NCBI GenBank assembly: GCA_022453515.1
Contig: JAJNNY010000054.1
Coordinates: forward strand, 186,001-250,000
From: Astrocystis sublimbata
Lineage: Eukaryota > Ascomycota > Sordariomycetes > Xylariales > Xylariaceae
Length of the DNA: 64,000 bases
Direction: 5' to 3'
Part shown: piece after piece, positions 22,594 through 33,093 of the stretch
Layout of the letters: every line of letters begins with the position of its first letter
Position numbering within the stretch: position 1 is the first letter of the stretch
The notes under the pieces: model-generated
What the model saw: the letters and a program-made list of their open reading frames with translations, nothing else
Told to the model about the DNA's origin: nothing
The model's database searches: none
Program-made: the position numbers and the translations under genes

Positions 22594-23728
22594 ATGGTCA
22601 ACGCTGTCGGCACTTTCTTCATCGTCCTCGTCGTGCTGCTGGTTGCTGCCGCTATTGGTTGGGTCGTCTTTACCCAGCTGCGCGCGAGACGTCTTGGGGT
22701 ACGTTACTTTTCCCTTTGGTTTATCTGTTCTTACGAATACCTACTACCTACCTATCTCGCGCATGCGCATGGGCATCAGGATCAGCTACGTGCGCGTCTG
22801 ACGACTTCGGACATGGCCCTATTCATCAAGCCCTCATCCGCTGATGTTCCCTTTCGGGATCTGTTGCCACTGTAAACCTTATCACACACTTTGGCAATAC
22901 GACCAATACGTCGTTGTCGCTTCGCTTCGTCCACCTTACCTACCTCCCCTCAACCCCTGCAATCGCATTGTTCGCCTTCTCTGCGAGGCCTCACCACATC
23001 GATCTACGAGACTGCCTTACTAACGTGTGACGAACCCACAGCTTCCCTCCCCGCCCCTATCCTCATACATCCCCTTCGCAGGGTCCTCGCACTCCTCCTC
23101 CTCCTACGGCGGGCCCCAGCCCCGACCATCCGGCGTGCGCGGCTGGATCAGCGACCGGTTCCAGTCGCTCAAGAACCCGCGATCAGCCGCCGGCGCATAC
23201 GAGCCCAGCGCACCCACCGGCGGCAGTCGCCGCGGCTTCGGACCCCTCGACCCAGACGAAGCCTGGGACGCGCGCGTCGGCCACGAGACGTACTACCCGG
23301 ACGAACAGGAGCTCGAGGACCGGGGAGGCTACCAAAACCATGTCTACGGCCAGGGCCAAGGAAGCAGCGGACTCGGACCATACGCGGGAGGAAACGATTA
23401 CCAGATGAACCTAGCCGGCGACGGCGCGGACGAGAACCGAGGGCGCACCCAGACCAACCCGCGCTTCGAGACTACTGTTGCGGGCGCCGACACGTCGTAT
23501 CCCTCTACTACTACTAGAGGCGCAGGAGGTGGTGGTCTGCACAGCAATCCCTTCGGCGACACGGCCGAGCCGAGCAATATGAGCATGAGAGGTGTTAGTC
23601 CGCGGCCTATAGATACGAAAAAGGCTGCGGCGTCGGCGGCGAATGCAAATAGTGCCCCTGGGGGTCCGCCGCATGATAGTCCCACGTCGGTGGCGGAGCG
23701 GAGGTCGATTTTCAGGGAGGAGATATAG
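22594..23728 (+). CDS. Single-pass membrane protein of a fungal family of unknown function
   Basis: Two exons, 22594-22698 and 23042-23728, give 263 aa. The first exon encodes a complete N-terminal membrane segment, GTFFIVLVVLLVAAAIGWVV, followed by the basic FTQLRARRLG, so the chain is probably cytosolic after the anchor. The junction reads RARRLG-LPSPPLSSYIPF in frame. Downstream, GVRGWISDRFQSLKN and RRGFGPLDPDEAWDARVGHE are conserved-looking blocks, and ERRSIFREEI closes the protein; the rest is Gly/Ser/Pro-rich and probably disordered. Fungal database entries of this shape are sometimes labelled acid phosphatase-like, but no phosphatase motif is present here. The 343-nt intron is long for this window and ends with a clear TTACTAAC branch site and CCACAG. 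Confidence 0.8.
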
Positions 23729-24581
23729 ACATGCAATGCAATGCAATGCAACTTGGGGACTTTTTTTCGATGTACGCTTTCCGATTCAGCGGTGGGATTA
23801 GTCTAGGGGCATTCTTCACACCCTTGTTACACAGTACGCCAAAATACATCCATGGGTCTGTGGACTTGAGGCGACTCAAGTACTTGGAGGCAAACAGGAC
23901 ATAAATTCTTGCTCTTTTTTTTCCTTCTTTCCCTTACAAGGTGTCCTACCATGTCTTGTTTTGTGAGAGTCTTCTTTTTTTTCTTCCCTTTTCTTCCCTT
24001 GGTAGGTGGTTCTTTGGGCAATCAATCATGGGAGGCCGGGCATGTATTTGGTAAGACAGGACAGAACAGAACAGGACAGGAACGGGACGGGATGGGATTG
24101 GCAGACGGCGGCGTTGGGGCGCAATGTCTCTTCCTTTAATTAGCCTTGGGGCAAGGGGGAAGGTGACAGATGGGACGGATGGGATGGTCTTTGCGAGAGT
24201 AAAAAGTGAAACAGAACTTTTGTTGAATAAGACTACATACAGTATGGGATTATTACGAATGCATTTTCTAGATGCAGTCCAGTCAGTGATGAGTGTTGAC
24301 ATGTACTATGTATTGTGAGGTGTTGGAAGGCTTCTGAAGCTGGATTTAATAAGCCAAGGATCCTTGCAGGGTCTCGAAGTAAGGGCAGCTTTAAGTGGAT
24401 CTGATATCTGAAGTTTAAGCCCACTTAGGCTAGCGCAGCGCGTCTAAAAATAAGAGCCGAGCCTAGCGTGTTCATACACCACCAAATATTCCGTACCCAA
24501 TGGAATTGGGGGGGGGGGAATTGAATGAAGATGACATTTGATCATCACAAAATCCGACAGCAACTTCAAAAATTTATTTGG
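23729..24581. other. Spacer left of tRNA-Arg
   Basis: Starts with a short ATGCA repeat after the stop codon. T-rich tracts near 23.92-24.00 kb and a G-run of nine at about 24.51 kb are the only features. No gene seen. Confidence 0.45.
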
Positions 24582-24673
24582 CGACCTCGGCCGGACTCGA
24601 ACCGACAATCTCTAGAGAATCAGATCATTCAGAATACCGAAATCTAGCGCCCTAGCCATTAGGCCACGAGGCC
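24582..24673 (-). tRNA. tRNA-Arg (anticodon UCG) with a 19-nt intron
   Basis: Read on the minus strand the cloverleaf is complete: acceptor GGCCTCG pairs with CGAGGTC (one G-U), D stem GCCT/GGGC around AATGGCTA, anticodon stem CTAGA/TCTAG, variable loop AGATT, T stem GTCGG/CCGGC around TTCGAGT, discriminator G. The anticodon loop begins TTTCGG, giving anticodon TCG (reads CGA, arginine). About 19 nt between position 37 and the closing C form an intron at the canonical eukaryotic site, leaving a 73-nt mature tRNA without CCA. The internal B box (GGTTCGAGTCC) is intact. Confidence 0.93.
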
Positions 24674-25619
24674 CTTTCTCCCGGTTCAGCATCACTGTGA
24701 TAACTTCTTTGCAATGCTACTTGACTATATACATCATGATGACGTATACTATCTAGGAATACTTTTCCAGAGCAACTGATTCTATATATTATTATAATAT
24801 CCATTTGCCATTGTACTTGGCTAGAAACTGCCGTGCTAGTACTTAGTCTCTGTGCCAAGGGATTGAAGACTGATTTGTGAGATCGGCAAGACTCAGGGGT
24901 TGACAAAATGTCTATGATTTACGGATACGAGATATGAGATATCAGATGAGAGGTGTTGGTTCATCAGCACGAGTTGATTGTCATGGGGAAGATGAATATC
25001 CAGCATTAGGTAAGCAGAGGCAGGCTAAGTATGTATGCATGGCACTTCTCCTTACTCTTATCAAGTTGGGAGAGATAGTTGAATGTTCAATGACTATGGC
25101 GTCTGTGACGCTTTGGATGTGACTTAAATTCATATTACCAACACTGAAAGACATTAGAAACGTTATCAAGTAGGGCTTTGACATGGACAGTCATGTTTGC
25201 ACATGTAAATCTGACGATTCATTGTTAGTTGACATTCGAGTTCAAGGGTCTTCATTTGCATCCAATTAGTCCAGTGTTGGTATAGACTGCAGGACTTTAC
25301 GCCTCCTCATGCAGTGCTGTTATAACAAGCCTTATATGTTGCTTAGACCTCAGTCGCTGTTGGTAAACTAGAAATGCGACGACTTCGGTCGTGGCTTGGT
25401 TCTACAAATTACACACTACCAATTCTCATGCGACCCTCATTGCTTAAGGTTTGTTGTCCCTCGACGTCGCCATGCTCTCTGTATGCTCTTTGTCTCACTA
25501 AACCATAGGTCAGTTAGTAGCAATTCATACCTACCTACAGAGCTATGTTAGCTTAATGCGACATACCAAATAACAAATGCTGCAATTAGTAGCCAGAAAA
25601 AAGGCGACAAAACTCGAAG
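24674..25619. other. Spacer between tRNA-Arg and the P450 gene
   Basis: AT-rich, with no supported gene or repeat. The right end is the upstream region of the P450 gene. Confidence 0.45.
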
Positions 25620-27227
25620 ATGGCAGTAGCTGATCTCCCTCCCATCGCGAAGTTTATAGCGTCAGCCCTCGCAGTCCTCATCACCGCTCTCGCGATAGAC
25701 GAGTTCCGCATACGACGCCAGTCCCTCCGCAACCTCGGATTGCTCTTCGTGCGGCCGCCCAAAGGCGTCGGCAAATGGGACTATGCCTCCATCCTCGACG
25801 ACGGAGCGCGCAAGCATCCCGACGCCCCCTTTCTCATCAGCTACTCGGGATTTGAATACGTCGTCTTCCCGCAATCGATGTGGGATGAAGTCAAGCGACT
25901 TCCGCAGTCCAAGGCCTCCACCATGGAGTTCTTCAAGCACGTATTCTTCGGAGGCTGGAATTTCCTCGGCACAGACATCAGCGCACTGCATAAGTCCATC
26001 GGAACCGATCTCACACGCGCCATTCCCACACGCACTCGGGCGCATTTCGAAAGTGCAAGGTTCGCGAGCGGGGTCGCGCTGGGGGCTTGCGCGGAATGGA
26101 AGTCTTTCAAGATGTATTGGACTCTGCAGGACGTCGTCTCCACGACGAATGCTATCGGTCTCGTGGGCGAGGAGCTGGGTAGGAATCCCCGCTGGCGCAG
26201 CGCCGTGCAACAGTTCCCGATGACCATTGTACTGGGCATCATGATATCCGGATGGGCCCCGCGGGTGCTGCGGCCGGTTGTTACGTGGTTCATTTTCTTA
26301 CCCGCATGGGCTCTCTACTGGTGGATGAGATTCCTCCTCCGCCCCATGGTGACCAAAGACATACGGGAGTACGAGGCTGCAGTCAAGGAGACCGATAAGA
26401 GCCAGCTCGGACATGCATCGCCGGACAAGAAGTTCCCCATGACGGCGTGGCTGATGGCGCGGTACCGACCTGAGGAACGCAATGCGCAGCAGGTCGCGCA
26501 TGACTTCATCGTTGCATCGTTCGAATCCACGGCCTCGACTTCGGGTACATTCTACTTCATCATGGCGGAGCTCGTTACGCGACCTGAGCTCTGCGATGAG
26601 CTACGGGAGGAGATCTTGCAGATCATGGTGGACGGGAAACTGCCGCGGACGAATTTGGCAGAGTTGAGGAAGCTTGACAGCGTGATGCGGGAGTGCTCGC
26701 GCTGGAATCCATTTGGACATAGTGCGTGGTCTTCGCTCTGCTTCTTCATGGTTTTAATTTGCACTGACGGTATATTGTTCACAGTGGCTCTCTTCCGCCG
26801 ACTCCGCGCACCCGTCCAACTATCAGTCGGGCCCGAACTACCCGCAGGCACGGTCATGAGCGTGGACATTCACAAAGTGCCCAAGTCAGAAGCGCTGTGG
26901 TCGGACCCAGACACCTTCGACCCGATGCGGTTTCTCAAGCTCCGACAACTGCCAGGCCGTGAGGATCGCCACCAGTTCACTAGCCTCGGCGCCGATACCC
27001 CTGGTTGGGGAGACGGTCCCCAGGCTTGCCCTGGCAGGGCTTTTGCGGGCAATACGCTGAAGGTTGTCCTGGCCTATCTGCTCGTCAACTACGAGTTCCG
27101 TATCCCCGAGGGCGGCGATAGGCTTAAGCGGTATTCCATGCCGAATGGTTCTTTCCGGCCGGATATGGGGGTTCGGATTGAGTTTCGCAAGCGGCAGCGA
27201 AGGGCAATAAGTGATGAATCGTTATAG
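25620..27227 (+). CDS. Cytochrome P450 monooxygenase, fungal ER-bound
   Basis: Two exons, 25620-26721 and 26785-27227, give 514 aa. The 63-nt intron is a multiple of three without a stop, so an unspliced reading is open too, but splicing joins NPFGH to MALFRRL as P450s require. An N-terminal anchor (FIASALAVLITALAI) is followed by RPPKGVGKWDY. The I helix region is VASFESTASTSGTFY, the K-helix ExxR is ECSR in LDSVMRECSRWNP, and the heme loop is WGDGPQACPGRAFAGN with Cys449 as the thiolate ligand. The usual Phe of FxxGxxxC is Trp here. The enzyme would hydroxylate or otherwise oxidise a small lipophilic metabolite with an NADPH-P450 reductase. It lies at the left end of a run of metabolic genes that includes an A-T-R reductase. 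Confidence 0.92.
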   Translation: MAVADLPPIAKFIASALAVLITALAIDEFRIRRQSLRNLGLLFVRPPKGVGKWDYASILDDGARKHPDAPFLISYSGFEYVVFPQSMWDEVKRLPQSKASTMEFFKHVFFGGWNFLGTDISALHKSIGTDLTRAIPTRTRAHFESARFASGVALGACAEWKSFKMYWTLQDVVSTTNAIGLVGEELGRNPRWRSAVQQFPMTIVLGIMISGWAPRVLRPVVTWFIFLPAWALYWWMRFLLRPMVTKDIREYEAAVKETDKSQLGHASPDKKFPMTAWLMARYRPEERNAQQVAHDFIVASFESTASTSGTFYFIMAELVTRPELCDELREEILQIMVDGKLPRTNLAELRKLDSVMRECSRWNPFGHSAWSSLCFFMVLICTDGILFTVALFRRLRAPVQLSVGPELPAGTVMSVDIHKVPKSEALWSDPDTFDPMRFLKLRQLPGREDRHQFTSLGADTPGWGDGPQACPGRAFAGNTLKVVLAYLLVNYEFRIPEGGDRLKRYSMPNGSFRPDMGVRIEFRKRQRRAISDESL

Positions 27228-27526
27228 TAAGTTCGCCGTTGGCGGGGGCTTTTACACGTTCACAACAGTAGATGTAATCTGATATTATGGTACAACATAC
27301 TCATAGTGCCGAAGTGCACGACTGCTACCCCTGATAATTACTGCTAGAATATGTGACCTGTCGCCACACCCTATCATTACATCAATGGATCAAGAGCCCA
27401 TCTCATCACGTTCAGATGTCAAGTCACTGCAAGATTTACTCTTCGGAGTTTTGAATGAAGAGATATACGGTGGAATGCTGCATGCAATGTATTCTCGCAA
27501 GACGCTACTGGGAGACTGACTTATAA
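27228..27526. other. Short convergent spacer
   Basis: Shared 3' flank of the P450 gene and the SDR pseudogene. Nothing further seen. Confidence 0.45.
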
Positions 27527-28599
27527 CTACGGATAGCCCTTGAGCCCAGCCTTTTCTCGGAGGATTCTCAAAATCTCTTCATTCGTCTCCTTGCCAACCT
27601 TTCGACTACGCTCAGTAGCCATGAACCCAGCATACCTAGCAGTTGTCAGCTCATTTAACTTGGGGTGAGCGCCTAGAGGGTTATTTCACTTACTCCGGTA
27701 GCGCGTCGTTGTACCAAAACTTGCCGTGGCTTTCGCGCCCCAGACCAGCCGCGCTCACCATTGTCCGACTGCCGTGCTCGGGATCCCTCCCGCATATGAA
27801 CTTGTAAGGAATTATTGGGAGTTTTACATACCACGGGTAGCCCCGATGTAAGTCGGTGCCTCGACACATAGCTGGACAGCAACAGTTGACGATGATGTTG
27901 GTTTTTCCGCTGGGAGAGGAGCTAGTGCACTGGGCAGCTAGCCCCTCGATGAAGTATCTCGCAGCTAATTTGACCAGATAATATTGTGAGACGTGGTCAA
28001 ATTTGGTAGAGTCGTTGGATGCGCTGCACTAGAGTCTGGTCCTCAGGGATCCATTCCCCAAGGACATCTTGTGTTGCCGAGCTATTCAGAAATGTGATAT
28101 GCGGGATGTACCCATCATCTGCCCCAGCATCGGCGGTTTCTCGTACTTTCTCCAACAGCAGAATGGCCATCAAAGCCGTCGAGAGAACGTTGACCTGGAA
28201 AGAATTTTCGTAACCCTCTGCACCGGTCGCAAACGCAGGCGCCATGATTCCAGCGCAGAGCTCGATAACATGGAGCTTGGGGATACTCTCGTTGATATCT
28301 TGCGCGAATGCTTTGACCGAGTCAAACGTAGATAAATCCACGGTTTTGACAATGATGTCCAGGCCGACCGTGACCTGGCTCGCGATCCTGGCTTTCGCTT
28401 CCTCGCCCTTGCTTGCATCGCGCACAGCGAGAACCAATGTGCTGGCCCCCAGCTGCGCGTACTTAAGGGCTGCTTGGTATCCCATCCCGGTGTTGGCCCC
28501 TGTCACCAGCACTGTTTTGCCCTTAAAGGACAGATGCGTCGGGTCAGCGGGAGGGTGCCACGCGTCCCAGATTTGTTCGCTCAAAGGCGGGGGCGGCAT
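27527..28599 (-). pseudogene. Short-chain dehydrogenase/reductase with one frameshift
   Basis: On the minus strand, 28599-27694 plus 27635-27527 carry a nearly complete SDR. The Rossmann motif is KGKTVLVTGANTGMGYQ (TGxxxGxG), then VKTVDLSTFDSVKAF; the NNAG-type motif reads LCAGIMAP, lacking its Asn. After EDQTLVQR the frame runs into a TGA, while the next frame continues NDSTKFDHVSQYYLVKLAARYF with the YxxxK pair, then HRGYPWYVKL, GSRTMVSAAGLG and KFWYNDALPE. A GT-AG intron (27636-27693) leads to EYAGFMATERSRKVGKE and the stop. Only one shift, near 28025-28035, separates this from a full-length gene, and no intron fits there. It is either a recent pseudogene or a sequence error. An upstream in-frame start at 28764 is possible but MPPPPLSEQIWDAW is the usual N-terminus. 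Confidence 0.78.
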
Positions 28600-30830
28600 T
28601 GCGTCTTTTTCTAGCAGCGTGCTCGGTGACGGATTACGAGAGGTTGAATTTAGAGGAGTGACTGTAGGTAGGCGCCGTGGAGATGGATTCGCTAGTTGGT
28701 TTTCAAAGACCGCTGCTCCAAGTTGGGCGAGACAAAGAATTCCTGATGACCTAAGCTGTATCAATTCTACTGTTAGGTAGTACAGATAATGAGTACTTGC
28801 ATGTACTTGAGGTAACCCCCAGGACGTGGAGCAAGGATGTGGAACTTTGGTTCCCTTTATTAGTACACCTTAAGTGAACAATCTTCAAAAGGCTGTACAA
28901 TAGTAATTACATGCTTCGAGATACTACTGGGTTCTGGTGGGCTTGGATGGCGTAGGCTTAACAAAATCGGCCACCATTATCGACAACGGTTTGAAGGAAG
29001 TCTACAATGTGTACGCAAAGAGGACAATTGTTGAAAAGGCAGATATCTATTTCCCATAGACTAGGCAAAACCAGGTTTCCCTCAATACCGGCGAAGAAAT
29101 CGTCCCATGGCATTATGCATGAGAGCTGTTGTTGGTTCTTAGCGCATATCATTGGAAGACCAGCTGAGTGGGCCCGAGGCGCTTCACAAAGGGGTGAAAT
29201 GGCGGGAGAGAGGGTTGCCTGAGTAAGAGCGGCAATCTTCGGAGTAAGAGGAATAGCATGCATTAGGGGGCTCGACTGAATATTTCGCTACGATGATTGC
29301 AATTGTGTTCCGTAACAGTATCTCCCAATGATGAATTTAGAGCACGGGACAAGCACTGGGTCTGATGACCACTCAATGAACGTAGTATTCAAACACTTGA
29401 CAACTTAGCTATTTATTATTCAAAAGAGACCATACGTCACCAATCTTAATGGGTTCGTCTATGGAGACCACCAAATTCATGTGTGGGATCTGAATCAGTC
29501 GAGATAACACCGGAATTGTTCCAGAAACTATCGGCGACCTATAATGATAATACAAACTCCTTTGCGCCTTTGCGGATGTTAAGTCACAAATGAAGCTCTA
29601 GAGAGATAAGTTGCTTGGGCTCTTTTCACCGCATCTTTATACACTGAGCTTGTGTGACAGTATCGTAGTTTGGCAAAGGCAATCCATCAGAGATCAGTCT
29701 ACTGTTTCCTATCTTTCTATAGCAAAATGAATTATCTCCCCTCTTGCAACAATATTTACACTTATTTACTGAATTTCTACAAATGATTTCTGTGATGATG
29801 GGATTGAAGGACGTGCTCTGCCTCATTTCTTCAAATCTGAATCGTTCCAAAAATACTACCAGATAATCCAGCGATGCCCATCATAGGCTACAGGATCAAA
29901 CATCCCCATATGAAACTCGGAGCTGGCGCAGAAAGGAAGGTTTCGTTCCTCTCCACTGGTATATTGCTCCAACTTCCACTCGCAGATCAATTCGGCAGAG
30001 GGGAACTCGATGTATTTCTTGGCTGAGCCCCGATCTCCTTTTAGAATACGGGTGTTACCCGAGCATGTGAAGTGTTCCACAGCAATTGAATGTGATACCA
30101 GACTACTATTCTCTGCTTGCTTAAACGCCTCATGCATCTGGACGGATGCGCTTCTACTCAGTTCAGGCCACTCGCATCCGATTTTCCACGGGTCACAGAT
30201 TCTCTGCTGTTACATAGTAGCCGAGTAATAATCCTGCAACGTTTCACGAAATTTGCAGATCGGCCAGTAGTGCAATAGAAGAATCTTGTTTTCTCCTCAG
30301 CGCCCTGTGCCACCTCCATATCGGTGCTGCAGGGTGATCCTTCATATGCAAGCCACAGCTTGGAAATGCAACACGGATTTGCTTCTAGCTCATTTGTGGC
30401 TTGCGCAACCAGGCACGATGATGCACTTAGTCAGCTCAAGATGAGCAATGCTACCAGACGTCTACCAATCAAGCCAATCAGGAGAACGGCATTAGGTGTC
30501 GGCGTGTGATATACAGTATGAGAACGCAAAATCATTTCTGGACGATGAGTTTCGGTCAATTGACACCCTTCCGACGACCAGCGATCACATGACCAGTCGT
30601 GTCACCCGATGTTGCCCAGACACAGGAACACAGCATACTTATCGATGTGCCTCGCCTCACCAACCTCGTACCTCACGTCGAACAAGATGGAGACGGTTAT
30701 AGCCCACGAGCGCAAGCGAACCCACCAAGACGCAGCAACATAGCGCCGGAAGCTTTGCATGCACGAGCGGGAGATATAAATAAACATCTTATAGACTATA
30801 ACCTATACTATAATGACGTGGAGAAGGGGA
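28600..30830. other. Spacer with unidentified open frames
   Basis: About 2.2 kb without a firmly supported gene. Two minus-strand frames have protein-like composition: 28958-29263, containing IMPWDDFFAGIEGNLVLPSL and a CPLCVHIVDF segment, and 29856-30190 (listed separately). Both could be remnants. No transposon ends or long repeats seen. Confidence 0.4.
29856..30190 (-). other. Possible 3' exon or gene remnant, unknown product
   Basis: Reading minus from about 30190 gives a frame without stops down to 29856, upstream of which an AACAG could serve as a splice acceptor. The peptide includes DPWKIGCEWPELSRSASVQM, FTCSGNTRILKGDRGSAKKY and FHMGMFDPVAYDGHRWIIW. Composition is like a globular protein, but I recognise no family and could not place an upstream exon. 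It may be the last exon of a decayed gene. Confidence 0.25.
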
Positions 30831-32188
30831 TCATGCACCCTCCTTCCGCTGCGGAGTATCGGCTTCCCCACTGATCCTCCACGAGAACTCCTTCATCACA
30901 CTGATGCCATTGCGGGCCTGGCCTTGGTATCCCGCATCCAGCGTCTGGGCTCTGGCGCCTTCCACTTTATACCTAGTTGCTGCACCTACACCTGCGCCAT
31001 CTTCGACATCCTCCAGCGGCACGAAGTCGTTGCCAGCATGTCTGAAGCCGGCGCGACTGGAGCGCCAGGCTTCAGCCGGGCGCGAGTCGAAAGTTTCGCG
31101 GTCGCTCAGTCTTTTCGAGGAGCCGCTGCGCAGGGTAGATGTTCGCGATATGGCGAGGAGGACGAGCGGCCAGAGGGCGGGGAGGCAGGCGCTGATGAGG
31201 ATGACGCCTGGTTCCGCGAGGGTCCAGGAGTGCAGGGGGACGGAGGTCCAGGTGTTGTCGGACAGGGCGTTGAGTTTGAAGAATATGGAGAGCCGGACGA
31301 AGGAGGCGATGCACCCGCTAATCATTACAGCACATGAGCGATTAGCATTTCCGGTGTTTAAGTGATGTGGTGTAAAGGGAGAGAAGAATAAATGAGTGAG
31401 AAGGGAAGCTTACATCGAGCCAATCAAAAACACAGCGCTCAGCGCCAGCTTCTGTCGGAGCTCAATCTGCAGATTCCAAACCATCGGCAGCGGCAAGATC
31501 AACATCGCCACGTCATGAATGACATTCGGAACGGAAATCCAGCGGTAGTACGTGAGTTGGTCGATGCACCGGCCGTCGATAGTCTTGTCCCATTGGTACG
31601 CGACGGGAGTGCATTGCACGCTAGTCGTGGTCAACTCGCTGATGCCCCAGAGCCAGATGTAAGCGATTAAGACGTAGGTCGTGAGGCGAAACCAGCGGTG
31701 GATGCGGAAGAGTCGCAGGTAGAGTAGCAAGATGGTGGTCTTCACGATGGGGAACTCGAGGCCGTATAGCAGCTCAGTTGCGAATAGCGTTTGCGCCCAG
31801 CGCGGGAAGGCGGCTGGTTCGTATTTCAGGATGTAGGCTTCGTGTCTTCCTACTCCGCCATACTTGACGCCTGTAATGATGTTTGTTAGTATAACATATG
31901 AGATTGTTCTTGCTTCTCTTTCCTCAACTTACTGCAAATCGCGTTTGCGCAGAGCCCGATCTGTAATATCCAAGCTGGCAAAATGAGCCAGTCCTCAAGT
32001 CCAGGTGACCGCCGTCCAATTCTAAGAGAGATAAATCGCAGAACGACAAACAAGGTGCAGAGAATAATGAAGAGAGAGGCCCATGCTATGAGGACGTGGC
32101 CGTCGTTGGCGTAAAGACCGCCCTCAAGCTGCGACACGTCAATGTCATCCATATTCATTTCACCAGGAAATGATAAAGTTGTGGCCAA
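30831..32188 (-). CDS. SAT4/PTH11-type rhodopsin-like integral membrane protein
   Basis: Three exons (31933-32188, 31414-31870, 30831-31317) encode 399 aa. Splices keep frame: NAICS-VKYGGVGRHEAYIL and FLIGSI-GCIASFVRL. Seven hydrophobic segments are visible, starting with VLIAWASLFIILCTLFVVLRF and including TTILLLYLRLFRIHRWFRLT, DVAMLILPLPMVWNLQI and LISACLPALWPLVLLA. GVGRHEAYIL, LRLFR and the ILPLPMVW motif before a basic loop are the diagnostic blocks of the fungal rhodopsin-like domain family (SAT4). The C-tail is long and polar. Some relatives are PTH11-like receptors, but this copy lacks an N-terminal CFEM domain and most family members have no assigned ligand. It sits between the SDR and the A-T-R gene. 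Confidence 0.9.
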
Positions 32189-33093
32189 GTTGATGAGATG
32201 TCAACACATTTGAAAGATAAAGTAGAATATAATAGAACAGGAAATAATCATGGACGTTGACCGCTCAATCACTCGGTGCAAGCCACGCATGTAATGAAAT
32301 GAGTATACCATTTGGGGCACTCTACCGAAAAGGTGGCGCATTTTCTACTCTTGAACTATAGAATCAAATGCGCCACGCATTATCGCGATACATGTAAAGG
32401 TTGCATTCTCATGTAGGTATTACTGTGATGTGTCATCGCACAGTGTAGTACGAGCCGGCGAGGGATTGCAGTGCAGACTAGTCCTGCATCTCGAATCCAT
32501 CACGGATGAGGGGTCAATGTTGAATGTTACTTAGATGTATGGGCAGGATATGGGCTCAGCTTGGGAGCCCGCCTGCAGGAATGTTCTATGCTACGGTCAA
32601 ACACCCTCGTTTCCTGAACTTGCATGCAGTGCAGTTGGCTCCGAAACGAAACAATTACAATTCCCCAGAATCAAGGATAACCCGTTAGGAAAGCTAGGTA
32701 GTTGGGTGCTTGAATTGGGCCAATCGTGTAAGACGTAGATCAGAGTGACCTGTGTCTCGGTCGCAGTTCGATGTATACTTTCTCTATGATGTATCCTCTT
32801 TGAGAGATTGGGGAGATGGGAAAATCCATCCCGCCTTTCCCACATACTTGAAAGGGGGAAGGATTGCCATGCATTACTGCGGCGCAGGTATCGCCGTCGC
32901 CATTCGCTCGTTGTGAAACGGGTGCGGCCGACGCTGCCGCTGCAGTCATCATGGGGGCTTAGAACCCAACATAGGGATGTGCATTCTCTTTGTTATCAAG
33001 CCTCGACCTAATTATTTCTCCTCACGGTAATTCTAATTCAACCTCATGTATTTTCTATTTCGCTGATTAAATCAAAGAGAGCTAGCTAACACC
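32189..33093. other. Divergent spacer between the SAT4 gene and the A-T-R gene
   Basis: A shared upstream region of two diverging genes, about 0.9 kb. No gene or clear repeat seen; a bidirectional promoter is possible. Confidence 0.45.

Noticed and set aside
23900..24010. Minus-strand Lys-rich frame read through T-rich tracts
   Set aside because: Created by poly-T runs; no start context and no homology-like pattern.
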